DNA of 64,000 bases from Chondrus crispus. Taxonomy: Eukaryota; Rhodophyta; Florideophyceae; Gigartinales; Gigartinaceae. Below, piece by piece: positions 30,909 through 41,823 of this stretch. The notes below the pieces were generated by a model. That model searched no databases and had not been told where the DNA came from. It saw only the letters and a list, made by a program, of their open reading frames with translations. The translations under genes were made by a program, and so were the position numbers. The stretch is from contig NW_005178485.1 in assembly GCF_000350225.1 (NCBI RefSeq), positions 19,170 to 83,169 of the forward strand, in the 5' to 3' direction. Within the stretch, counting starts at the first letter, position 1, and each line of letters opens with the position of its first letter.

Positions 30909-31814
30909 ATAGGCTTGTAGAGCTGGTCGTGTGCCCCCCCTCCCGGGCGAACGTCCGGGTTCGCGGGGTGTGCATGAACAGCGATCCGCTTCTCATCGTT
31001 TGACCTGATTCCTATTCCCCCTTCACTGATGACGCCCTCCGGCAGTTGTCATTCGTCCATTGTTGGTCGTGCATCCCTTCTCCTCCATCTTCCTGTTTCG
31101 TGTCGGTGCGCCTTGTCTTCGCCGCCGTCAGCGTCCCGTGCAGCAGCTCCATGCATCCATGAGTGCTCCAAGAAGTACGTCCACCTCTTACCTGGAATTA
31201 TAAACTGACAAGCTGTCCCCCGCAAACGACGTGACGCGGCAGCTGCGCGTAGTGGTACCCGGAAGGAACCGCGACGCCCTCCAAGTCGAGCCCAGTAGCT
31301 GTCGTGCACCTCGTAGACGTCTAACGCGCACAGAGCAACGCGCGAGAGGCACGTTCCGTACCCGCGCGCAACTAAAACCCTCATTTATGGCGCGATCCAT
31401 TACCCAGGGTTCCTTGCTCACTGTGGCGTCACTCTGGAAGCCCCCCTGTTGTGGCTAGAACATGTGTCACACTGCGAGATATAGACATTCGCTTTTGCTT
31501 TGCCCTCTCTCCCGCTCTGAACGGGACGTTCTGTTCCCTTTTGGTTGTTGCCTGTTGTGGGAGAGAACAGAGAGACGCGTGCTTCGCACTTCTTGGAATT
31601 TCTTCCGAGTTCCTCTGTTGGTCTACTTCGGTGGAGAGACCTCTTTCTCTACCGCCGGCATCAGATGGCGGATAAGAAAGTCCAGTCTGACCTAGTGGTG
31701 CGTTCGACGCCGGGCTCGCAGATGCAATGTCCGGATTTCATCTAGAGCCGCGCTAGTCTTCGTTCTCTTCCAACCCTTCCACTTGCCGCCAGGATTCCTC
31801 AATTCCACGAATAT
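30909..31814. other. Element 2 interior next to 3' LTR, no gene recognised
   Basis: Only the first ~20 bases (GCTTGTAG...) resemble element 1. Because the cargo gene starts right beside the LTR in element 1 but 2.3 kb away here, this stretch up to 33156 probably includes another insertion whose ends could not be found. Confidence 0.4.
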
Positions 31815-32387
31815 TCAGTCTGAGGCCGGCTTGGGCCATGTTCTTTCGACATCACCACCCCGACCTGCTACAGTTCCCTCTCTGGCGACCCTGACATTAG
31901 GAAGCGTAGTCCTGGTGAGAATAGGGTCATGATACTTAAACCCCTCCAATATCCTGAAAGGAAGCGTGAGCATATTCGATCTCATACCAATCGTCCGATC
32001 TAGCCCGCGAAAGGTACCGAGAGGATTACTAAAACAGTAGAGATTATCAGCATCAAAATTCAAACGCATAATCTCCGACGCCAGCTACACCTAATCATCT
32101 CGCACTTTGCCACACGTCAAGTCGTAACACTGAGCCGTACCCAATGAGGGGCCCATTATGCTAATCTTCTCATTGGGGTCAGGCCTCATCCTCCGGAAGC
32201 TATCGATTTGCGGGTTCCATTGAGACGCCCCCTCCCGCACGATATGCTGACGGTAACGGCCGGGGGTGCAGTAGAAGTAATCCGCAATCCGGTGCACCAT
32301 AAGCTGTTGCGGCGGGTTCGCATCCTCTGGCTCGGGTGCAATTGGTACCAAAGCTTGCAGCGTCTTTTGTATGTCCAGATTCGTCAA
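31815..32387 (-). pseudogene. Unrecognised ORF remnant, interrupted by stops
   Basis: Two open stretches in the same frame (32091-32387 and 31815-32069) separated by stops. Content looks protein-like: 'RIADYFYCTPGRYRQHIVRE', 'SIMGPSLGTAQCYDLTCGK', 'NLYCFSNPLGTFRGLDRT'. No family recognised. It lies in the unexplained 2.3-kb segment of element 2. Confidence 0.35.
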
Positions 32388-33156
32388 CGCCTCCCTTTGT
32401 CTGTCTGCGTCCGGCCTACGTGCTGATAGTCGTCTTTTTCCTCACCCGCGCCCCCCTGCTACATACGATACGCGCGTAGTTGCCGGAAACTAAGCCGCCT
32501 TCGCCCTATAACCTGACTTCATGGCCATTTTTTTGCAAACGCCTGACGTGCAGTTTCCTCAACAAGGTATGAAAACGACGAGCCCGTGCGATGGTGATCA
32601 AAGCAGCGCTCGTAGCGTGGTAGCCCACCCCGACCAAGACGACGGTGAGGTGAAGCACGCTGTCTTCTGCGCTCCTCGAACTCCGGATACCCTCGCATTG
32701 CTCATCCAGGAGAGGGCAGCAATTGTTGTTCCGCCTCATACGCCACCCGTGCGCGTGCGGCGACTCCTTGTGTCCGGCGTGCGAGCCGGTCTGACGGCGT
32801 ATTGAGTATGATACGGCGCAGGGGCACGCGGAGTGCATACGCGGTGCTCGTTGGTGCCCGGCATGCACTCTGAAGGACACTGTACACGCGGGCGCTGATG
32901 GACTGTATGCTCTTACTGTATGCCACGATACGTGGCAGCGGTCGGCGCGCGGTATGCGTGCTGGAAGACACGCGGTAGCTTCTGTGCACTTGGCGCGTGT
33001 TGTCCAGAGTGGCGTTTGAGATGACTAAAATAGTCCGTGACCAGTCCGCCACCCCCTCTTGGTCTCTAAGCCAGCCCCGCGCGTAGCGTGTGCAGCCATT
33101 CCCCACCGCTCAGTGCCTCATTCCACTCTTGAGAGCTTCCGCTGACCATCTCCGGC
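32388..33156. other. No gene recognised
   Basis: Overlapping open frames on both strands without identifiable content; ends at the start of the cargo gene. Confidence 0.4.
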
Positions 33157-33899
33157 ATGGCAGACTCGACCTCTACCCCGCCTCGATCGCGCGGTCGGGA
33201 CGGAGCTCTACCCGCCTCGGCGGGTGTTCTTTCGCCGAACGGGGGTCCCCCTTCCGGCGCATCGTCGTGTCAGCGTGAGGCGGATGTCGACTTAACGAGG
33301 GCGGCCCCGCCGCTACCGCCGGCGTTCCAAAAGTGTCGCTCTCGTTCGACTACCGTGTCTGTAGAGCTGATGGCCCCCACGGAGGGGCCGCCCCAGCCGG
33401 TATTGTCGTTCCGTCCGGCGACTACCTCCCCTCCGCCGGTCGAGGCCCGGCCTGTCGACCGTCCGGAGGGCACCAACAGTACCTCTCCCGGCGCGCTTCC
33501 AAGCCATCAGCCTCTTGCTTCCAACCCCCCTCCTGTCGAAGGATATGGGGAATTACCCTCCACTACTCGGTGGTCGGGGGAGCCCTCGCCGGATGCGGCG
33601 CAGCTCCCTATCCGTAAGCTGCGCTATCCCTGGTGAATCCGTGGTCGCTCGAATGTGACCGTAGAGGAGTTGACCTCCTGCAAATGGCTCCGCCCCGATC
33701 TCGGCCTCATTTTTAAGATTTACGAGGCGGGTGGAGCGGAAGAGGCGTCTTCGTCGCTTCACCGTTTGATGGCCGAGGGTTGGGGTTCCGGATACCAGGT
33801 ACCCGACGAGTTACCTGGGGACCGCACGTTTGCGTACAGTATTGCGAAGGTAACCTACCTTGACCACATGGGCTCACTCTTCTCTGGCTCAGGACAAGT
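33157..33899 (+). pseudogene. Antisense cargo protein of element 2 (copy 2), N-terminal piece
   Basis: Starts at ATG 33157 with a Ser/Pro/Thr-rich leader, then 'AQLPIRKLRYPW', a TGA at 33634-33636, and 'VTVEELTSCKWLRPDL', 'IYEAGGAEEASSSL', 'LPGDRTFAYSIAKVTYLDHM'. These align in order with copy 1 ('PLPLDRLRFYWC', 'VTVAELPTRRSLRSDL', 'VYEAGRGEEATLVL', 'VGDRTFAYSLPEVEYVDRM'). It is cut at 33899 by element 3. The reading frame resumes exactly, allowing for one copy of the 5-bp duplication, at 48652. Confidence 0.8.
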
Positions 33900-35019
33900 T
33901 GTAGTGCAATACGCACCTGAAAAGGGGGGTGAAAAGAAAGGAAAATATTTGGGTATGAAAAGTAGTCCGGGTTGGGGGACACACGTGTGAATAATTGCAC
34001 AGTTTTAATTTTTAATTATTTAATTTTATTTAGTTAATTAGTTGGCATTAATTTTGCTGACACTAGATTAGATCTAGGATCTAGCGCCGCGAGCTACTGT
34101 AGTGGCTCCGGCGGGGCGATATATACCTTAGCCCTCTGACCACCAAGTCAGTAAAGGTAACCCGAGTTGCCAGAGTTGAATATCGCCTTGGTGGAAGTCC
34201 GTCTTTCCCAAGACGCTCCCTTTTACCACAGATTACGTTATCCTTTGCGCTCCGGGGTTCCCTTTCCTTTTCCTTTATTTCACCTATCCTTTTCTATTTC
34301 TATTTCTATTCCCTTATCTTGTGTTGGTTCCACAGTGCCTGATTGCGATCCGCATTGTGACGACTAGAGTCATCGGGCTCTTGTGTCGGTTCTTTTGTTT
34401 GTTGTTGGTGCCATCGGCTTTGGTTGCGACCGGACCGGTGTAGGTGTCTTGGCCATCGGGCGACACGTGGGTGTAGCGCTGCTACTTGTTTACGGCCACT
34501 GACGGAGGCTGTTGCGACGACGTTTCCCTCGAAGGTCCTGTTGTGTATACAGGACAGTGTTGGTTCCATCGGATACAGGTTGCGACCGTTCCGGTGTTAG
34601 TACTTTGCCATTGGGCAGTACGGAGGTGTAGCGCTGCTACGTTTTTGCTAATTACCGTCGGGCTGCATTGCGACGCCCCCGTCGAAGACCTTATCAAGGG
34701 TATAAGGTGTAACAGGCGCTCCGCGAGCATTGGATTCACGACCCATCGGGCCCGGCTTCCTAATCACCGCCCCGAACTCGCCGAGCAGCTGCCTGTACAA
34801 GACTCTACCACCATTCGTCCCGGGGCGGGCCTCTTCCTTTTGCCCCCCCTATCAGGGACTTGAGCTACTGTGGGCCGCAAACCCACTTAAAGGGAAAGGG
34901 AGAATCGGACACTCCGTAGGGATGTGCCGTCGGCAACTCTTGTTGGTTGTTGTTTGTTGGTTGTGTTGTCGTTGGACCGTTGGACGCTGGTTCCGGCCTG
35001 ATAGGCACATCGCACTACA
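33900..35019 (+). repeat. Element 3 5' LTR (1120 bp)
   Basis: Aligns throughout with 47530-48646. An A/T-rich stretch near 34005-34060 precedes a TATATA box (34120-34125). Repeated TTGGTT and GCGACC motifs occur in the second half. It shows no similarity to the element 1 LTR beyond the TGTAGT ends. Confidence 0.93.
34120..34125 (+). promoter_or_regulatory. TATA box of element 3 LTR
   Basis: TATATA in GGGCGATATATACC, kept in the 3' LTR (47746-47751). Confidence 0.55.
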
Positions 35020-35023
35020 TAAG

Positions 35024-35041
35024 TGGTCTCCCGACCTAGAA
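35024..35041 (+). promoter_or_regulatory. Primer-binding site of element 3
   Basis: TGGTCTCCCGACCTAGAA, four bases after the LTR, identical to that of element 1. Confidence 0.8.
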
Positions 35042-35111
35042 TCTGGAACTGAAATCAGAAGTCGGAAATAGGTAAATTAGTTCGATAGGTCTCGTTTATT
35101 AAGAGCGGACC

Positions 35112-37393
35112 ATGGCATCAAGCCAACCCAAGGACGTCGGTCCTGGGGTCAGAAAGGCTGTGAACGTTCCTTGACGGCGATCGACAACAATTCACCGGTG
35201 CTATTGGCACCCGACCTGCGTTCTGCACTTCTGCGTGCTCTGAAGGAATTCAAATCTTTCATCTCAATATGGCCTGGAAGAGAAGTTCGAAAAATTGAGC
35301 GAGGAGATTCGTCAGGAGACGAAGAGCAAGCTCGACGAACTTCTGGGCATTTTTCAGAAGCAATAAGAGTTGCTAAAATCCGAGTTCCACGCTGCGCTTG
35401 AAGAGCTGACAGCCCGTGTGGTTCTCGTTGAGAATTTAAGTACCAATGCGTCCCCGGGCCGAGATCCGGAAGTGCTGGATTCGCTAAAGCTCGCCGCTAA
35501 AGAAGCGCGGCGAGACGCGAATCAGGCCCTGGAAACGCTGGCCAAGACAAGGGACAGCATCGACGACCGGTTCTACCGCGCTTCGCGGCGACTCAAGGAC
35601 CTTTAGCAAGCTGCGGGCCGGGCCGAACCAAGTTTGGACGCGAGATCGCTCTCCGACGGAGAAGAAATCGACAGTCCAACGAAGAAGGACAAGTCAGTCC
35701 GCACCCGGGATTCCAAGTGGAAGAACCCCAAGTCGGCCAAAGGCCGAAAGAAGAAGAAAAGTCACTGTAGTGACGACCGCGAAAATTGCGACTCAAATTC
35801 GGAGTCGAATGTTTCTGAAGAAAATGGTGACGACGGCTCGTCGAACCATTCAAGAAATTCCGACCGAAGATCGGCAGAAGGGAATGGAATTTCGTCGAAC
35901 AAGAAGAGCTCCAAAAGGGGCAGAGTCACTTCGTCCGCCTCGCGGAGAGACAAGGAAGCGGAGCCGGAAGACATCGCGACGCGGCGCGGACCGCGATGGG
36001 AGTAGCTGGAGGAATTAAATCCGACCAACCGCATCCTCAAGAAGTTGCTTTCGTACAGGACGTACCGCCTGCGGAACCCGCAGACACGTTTGTCGGGCAA
36101 GCGGCGGGCCGCCGTGCGAAAGATCAGAAGAGACATACCACCAAAGGAGAAGAGAGACAATACGTTCACAGGAGACGATGGCATATTAGTTCTAGACTTT
36201 TTAGCTAAGATAGTCCAAGAGTTCGACACCCAGGAGATGAACGAAGGCCAAGCGATCCGCTTGCTACCGGAGTTCCTCAGCGGAATCGCCTTGAGGCAAT
36301 ACACTTCGGTGTCACAAACGGCGGGGTCCCACCATGGGAAAATATCCGTCTGGCCGGAGGCCGTACAGTGCCTATTGCGAAGCTTCGCCACCGATGAGGC
36401 AATCCGCCAAGCCGTACTCGCTTTACGGGAAGTACAGCAGCTACCGTCTGAAGACGAGATGGAATTTTATATCCGTCTGACGGACGCGAGCAATCGATGT
36501 GGAAACGTATATTCGATGGAAGAACAAATGACGATGTTTATGGAAGGACTTGATTCGAGTACCAAGCCGATGGTATCTCAATACCGACAAGACAATCGGG
36601 ACGTTTCATTTTTGAGACTAGTTAATTACGCGAAGGCGCATGGTTCGGCGAGCCGCGCCAAGGAGAGGAAGACTAGGAGAGTCACCATCCAAGCGCCAGC
36701 GACGCTAAGGACGGGGGGAAGCAGAAGCCTTCGCACTCCACGCGAAAAACCGGCGGCGCGGTCCACTTGGCCGATTCACTTTCTGCGTTCAGAGGACCTA
36801 GTACTGTTGATCAGGAAGAAAATGGATACGCAGGAGCGCTGGTCGCCGAGGGCGATTTTTATGATCCCTCCGAGGGATACGGAGACGAGGATCACGGGGC
36901 TAGTGGGATGTCTACGTTACAGACGCCCACGTATACAACGGGCTCGTATACAGAAGCCGCGGAACCCGTGTTTGCGTTTCGAGGGGGTGAACACACGCCA
37001 GCGCCAAGAATTCCGATGGAAGACAAGGGTACGGCCTTCAGAACACCGGGCTGGACGGCCCGGCAGACGGCCCGAGGACCGCCAAGGTCGCCGTACCTTC
37101 CGAAGAAGCACGGCCTCGTATGCCACCATTGCTACGAGAAGGGACACGGAGCGCCTACGTGTTTGCTCTCGTTCGGAGAGATGCACCGAGTTTTGAAGAA
37201 CTACGAGAGGCTCTCCCCGATGGAGAGGTTGGGAATTCCGTCGACAAATTACCTGAAGGTAAAACAATGGTTCCAATCGCAGGCGGCGAGCACACCGAGT
37301 GCCTCTGCCGCAGGTTCGAACCGGACATCAGGAAGGCCGGCCGCGGGGCCGTTGTCGGATTGGAGAAGAAATCCGCAGCGACAGGAAAACTAG
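35112..37393 (+). pseudogene. Element 3 Gag, several stops and frameshifts
   Basis: An ATG at 35112 opens the region. Coding sense moves between frames near 35170 and 35280, then one frame runs with TAA at 35364-35366 and TAG at 35604-35606 and 36003-36005. Features: helical N-terminus ('HAALEELTARVVLVENLS'); a very basic and acidic low-complexity linker (35640-36005); a capsid domain (~36170-36640) with 'GIALRQYTSVS' and 'MTMFMEGLDSSTKPMVSQYR'; a frameshift near 36750; and a CCHC zinc knuckle 'CHHCYEKGHGAPTC' (~37121-37162). It ends at TAG 37391-37393. Role as for other Gag proteins: particle assembly and RNA packaging. Not functional as it stands. Confidence 0.8.
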
Positions 37394-37694
37394 GGGGGAA
37401 TCTCAAAAAAAATCGAAAGGAGAGACATGCGTCGGGCGAACCATGTCCGGGACCCAGTTCCGTTCCCCGCTTATAGCGAAGGAGGCAGTCAACGACGAGG
37501 AGACAGTTGGAATCATCGATAACCCGAAGGGATCCATTGGGGTCAAGAAGATTCTGTGAAGAGGCAAGGACGATCCGCTGCAGCAAGTCCGACGCCCCTG
37601 GTACAGGGTCAAGCGCGGGGAATGTCCCGAGAAGATTTTAGTCCTTGCGAGGAAAAACTACAAAGTCTTCGCGGACATTAGACCAACAGTCGAA

Positions 37695-40600
37695 TTGATG
37701 AGCCGTGTACTGTCCGTGTTGGACACCGGCGTGGGACCTAATCTCATCTGGAGGTCCGAGCTTCCCGCACGAATGGAAACTCTTGTGTCCTTCGGACCGA
37801 CCCAAGACATCGGCGATGCGAATAACAGGCCACTCCGAACTCTAGGTACACTCAAAATGCCTGTGAGACTGGGACGTTTCGTGGCTTCGGTCGAATTCAT
37901 AGTTTGTGAAAAACTCGCAGTCCCCCTAATTCTAGGAGCGGACTATTGCGATAGGTTCGTGGAGGCTATCTACCCACGAAAGAGGACAGTTGAAGTGGCG
38001 GATTTCTCGGAGATTCCGATCGTACGGCGATTCTCGACGAGAAAATCGAAGAAGCATTTGGTCCCCGGAGAGAGCGAGACTGATGCAAAAGGGGAGCGAG
38101 TTTCCCCCAGGGTGAAGGTGGCAAGAGCCACGACCATTGAGCCCGGGACGCAACGCGTAGTCGAATGCACCTCGAAGAGAACTGGTTTGGTCGTCGTTCA
38201 ACCCTACGCACCTCTATACGACAAGCACGGACTGGTAAGCACCAACGGTGTAGTTCAGGTTGAACCTGACAAGCCTTTTAGATTGCTTGTAGCGAATTTT
38301 AGGAAGTACCCTGTCAGGGTTCAAAAAGGCCAAGTGGTAGCGGAACTACTACCGCACCCGAGGGCCGTATTCAAGAGCAATACCATCATTGGTGAGGTAC
38401 TTGGAATTCAAGAAAGGGATGAGGAAAAATTTGCTAATTCTACCCCGCCGCCTACGGGCGAGAGAAGATGCGAACCGTCGGAACAAGATCGCGAGGACCA
38501 GCAAGGAAAACGGGAGGAACGGCTCTCCGCGACGGCGACTACGAAGCCGGAGCGGCGGATTGAGCCTCCCCCGGCGGACGTGGAGGAGCTCGACCTGAGC
38601 CACGTGCCGGACCGTCTGCGCGAAAGATTCCGCCGGATGTTGAAAAAATATTCCTGCATGTGGGATGGGACCCTTGTTGAGATCAACACCACGGTCCACC
38701 GGATTGAACTGGCCCCGGATACAAGGCCAATTGCACAAGCTCCCTACCGAGCCGGTCCAAAGGCTCGGGAGGTCGAGGACGTAGAAGTACAGAAGATGTT
38801 AGAAGCAGGAGTCATCGAGCCGGCGCAGTCAGAATGGGCGTCGCCCGTTTTATTAGTGCCCAAGCCGGACGGGTCGATGAGCCTTTGCGTAGACTACCGC
38901 AGGTTAAACGCGGTAACGGTGAAGGACACGTACCCTTTGCCGCGCATGGATGAGTGTCTGGAATCGTTGGGAGACACCAAGGTTTTCTCCGCGTTGGACG
39001 CGATCTCGGGATATTGGCAGATGCCTATCCCTGAGTGCGACCGCGACAAGACCGCGTTTTCGTGTCACTCAGGATTGTATCGCTTCTCAAGAATGCCCTT
39101 CGTGCTAACCAACGCGCCAGCGACGTTCCAGCGAGCAATGGATATCCTGCTCTCTCCGTTCCGCTGGAAATGCTGTCTGGTATATCTAGATGATATCATC
39201 ATCTTCGGCAAATCCTGGGAGGAGCACGTCGTCCACGTTGACGAAATACTGTCTGTATTGGAAAAGGCAGGTGTGAAGCTCAAGCTTCGCAAGTGCGAAT
39301 TTTTCGTCGAAAAGATCAAGTACCTGGGCCATGTCGTTCGGCCAGGTACATTGGAAGTTGACGCCGCGCGAACCACCGCATTGGAACAAGTGAGGTACCC
39401 TCAAACGCAGACCTCGCTCAGGAGCTTCTTGGGACTTTGTAATGTCTACCGCAGATTCGTACTGCATTATCCGAAATTTGCGCATCCTCTAAACCAACTA
39501 CTGAAGAAAGGACAACCGGTCCAGTTGGAAGGATTCGACGAACCATGCGAAAAAGCTTTTCATAAGCTCAAGGACGCTATCTTGGCGCCACCGGTGTTGG
39601 CGCTGCCGAAGAAGGACCTACCATACTCGATAGACACCGATGCAAGCGACTATCAAATCGGCGCTGCATTATTTCAAACGCATCCGGATGCGCAACGTAA
39701 ACCCATCGGGTTCTCTTCAAGAACGTTAGCCGCAGCCGAGAGAAACTATTCTGTATCAGAAAAAGAATGTCTAGCGGTAATTTAGGCCGTACAGACTCTA
39801 AGACCAGATCTATATGGCTAGCACTTCATTGTGCATACCGACCATGCCTCATTGAGGTGGTTGATGAACGTAACCGACCCCAGCAGGAGATTAATCCGAT
39901 GGAGGCTTCGCCTCTCGGAATTTCATTTCGAAATCAAATACAAGAAGGGCAAGGCTAACAGCCAAGCTGATGCCCTGTCAAGATTACGGACCGCAGGAGA
40001 AACCGTCGACGAAATTGACGACGAAATTCCGTGCTTTATGGCCGAACCGGCCGAGGGAACAGTGGAGGACGAGGACAATTCTGTCGCGCTAGACGACATC
40101 CTCGCTCTCGAGGGGGGGCCGCCCCTGATCGCCTCGATCAATTCCAAGCTGTCACTCCGGAGGAGCTCATTTGCGAGCAAGCCGTCGACCCCTTCTGCAA
40201 CTGCATCAAGGAAGAAATGGACGCCGGAAAGGTGAGAACGTTCAGCATGGAGACCGAGGAACTCCAAGGAACTCTATTCCGTACCGCGGCGGAGTTTGTA
40301 CAAGTGGTGATACCACAATCGTTAAGGGACCGCGTCCTAGGGTTGAGCCACTACGCAAAATTGGCAGGCCACCCGGGAGGCAGGAAACTTTACAAGACAT
40401 TGAGAAGATATTTCTACTGACCTACAATGGCCCTAGACTGCTACGCAGTCGCGAAGAATTGCGCCGCATGTGCGCGGGAAAGGGTGAAGTTAAGAAGAAA
40501 CACGAAGGAAATGAAGCTGTTCACGCCCAAAGCTCCGCTGGAGTTTGTCGCCATCGACATCCTCGGCGAGCTAATTAGAACTAAACGGGGAAATCGGTAT

Positions 40601-41823
40601 ATTCTCGTGATCAGCGATCGATACTCGAAACTGGTACGAACCGTCGCGTTGAAGAAGATATCAGCTGCGTACATCGCACAAGCCTTCGTTCACCATTGGG
40701 TATTCGTGTACGGACCGGCGGTCAACCTGCTGTCCGACAATGGAACACAGTTCACGGCCCGGTTCTTTCAGAACGTCTGTCGAATTCTCGGCATACGCAA
40801 TGTGGTCACGACTACGTACCACCCGCAAGCCAACGGCCAAGTTGAGACGTTTAACCGCACGCTGACTTCTGCGTTGCGAAATTATGTTGGAGAGCATCCC
40901 AAGGACTGGGACCTATTTTGCGACGCCGTGAAGTTCGCATACAACACGCAAGTTCATCGAAATACGAACATCGCGCCCTTCGAGCTTGTGTTAGCTCGGG
41001 CGTCAAGAAGCATTGCGTTACAAGCCCAGCCAAGTTTGGAAGGATTTAGCTCGAATCGAGCGTATTACCTCAAATGGCAGACGTGGTTGGAAAGCCTGAT
41101 GAAAGGGGCTTGTAAGAGCTTGCTGAAAGAACAAGCGCGCTACAAGCGAAATTTCGACGCAAGGCTCGGCAAGTCAAAGTATGACATCCCTTCAGGATCA
41201 TACGTATTCCTTCGGAAAGAGCAAGGCACGGCCACCGAGCCGAAATATAAGTTGGCACAAGTGGCTACGGGTCCATATCAAGTGAAGGAGTCAACTGAGA
41301 ATACGGTCGTCATTGCCATCGGCGACCAGGAAGAGCGCGTGTCGCGAGATAGAGTCGAATTAGCCCCTAGTCCCATGGCCTACACGCCGATAGTCGGGCT
41401 ACGACAAGCGCTACAATTCCTCAGCCGAGACGGGGAACGAGAAGAACCCACCGCGCAAGCGAAGGATAGGACGGATGACGGACCTTAGATAAATCAGGAA
41501 GCTGCGGGCATCCCGCCCGATCTACAAGAGGTGGAAGGTTCGGAAGAGCAGGATGAGGATCAGTCGCTGGCTCTCCGGAAGAGGGACGGACAGTTGGACA
41601 CGCAGGAATAAGGAGCCGGGAGTCAGGAGTATGTGATCGACAAGATCGTGGACCACGGCTACGACGGGGAGAAATTAATTCTCAAAGTGAGATGGTATGG
41701 GTATACTCTCAAGGACGCAACGTGAGAACCCATTGAGCAATTGCCCCGCAGCGCGGCCGTCACGTATTTCCGACGAAAAAGATTGTCCTTGCCCGCGCAG
41801 GTCGCGCAAGCTCAATCAGGATA
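37695..41823 (+). pseudogene. Element 3 Pol: protease, RT, RNase H, integrase, chromodomain
   Basis: Long open part 37695-39785: retropepsin 'VLDTGVGPNLI' and 'LILGADYCD', RT 'EWASPVLLVPKPDG', 'LDAISGYWQMP', catalytic 'YLDDI', and RNase H 'IDTDASDYQIG'. A TAG at 39783-39785 replaces the Trp of the RNase H motif, and another stop follows 13 codons later at a probable Gln. 'HTDHASLRWLMN' continues. A frameshift near 40100-40200 leads to the integrase zinc finger, with TGA at 40418-40420 at a probable Trp. The core has 'AIDILGEL', 'LLSDNGTQFT' and 'GQVETFNRT', then 'ATGPYQV'. After stops at 41486-41488 and 41609-41611 comes a chromodomain ('EYVIDKIVDHGYDGEKLIL', 'KVRWYGYTLKDAT') whose next Trp is TGA (41722-41724). 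Related to, but clearly distinct from, element 1 pol. Confidence 0.92.
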
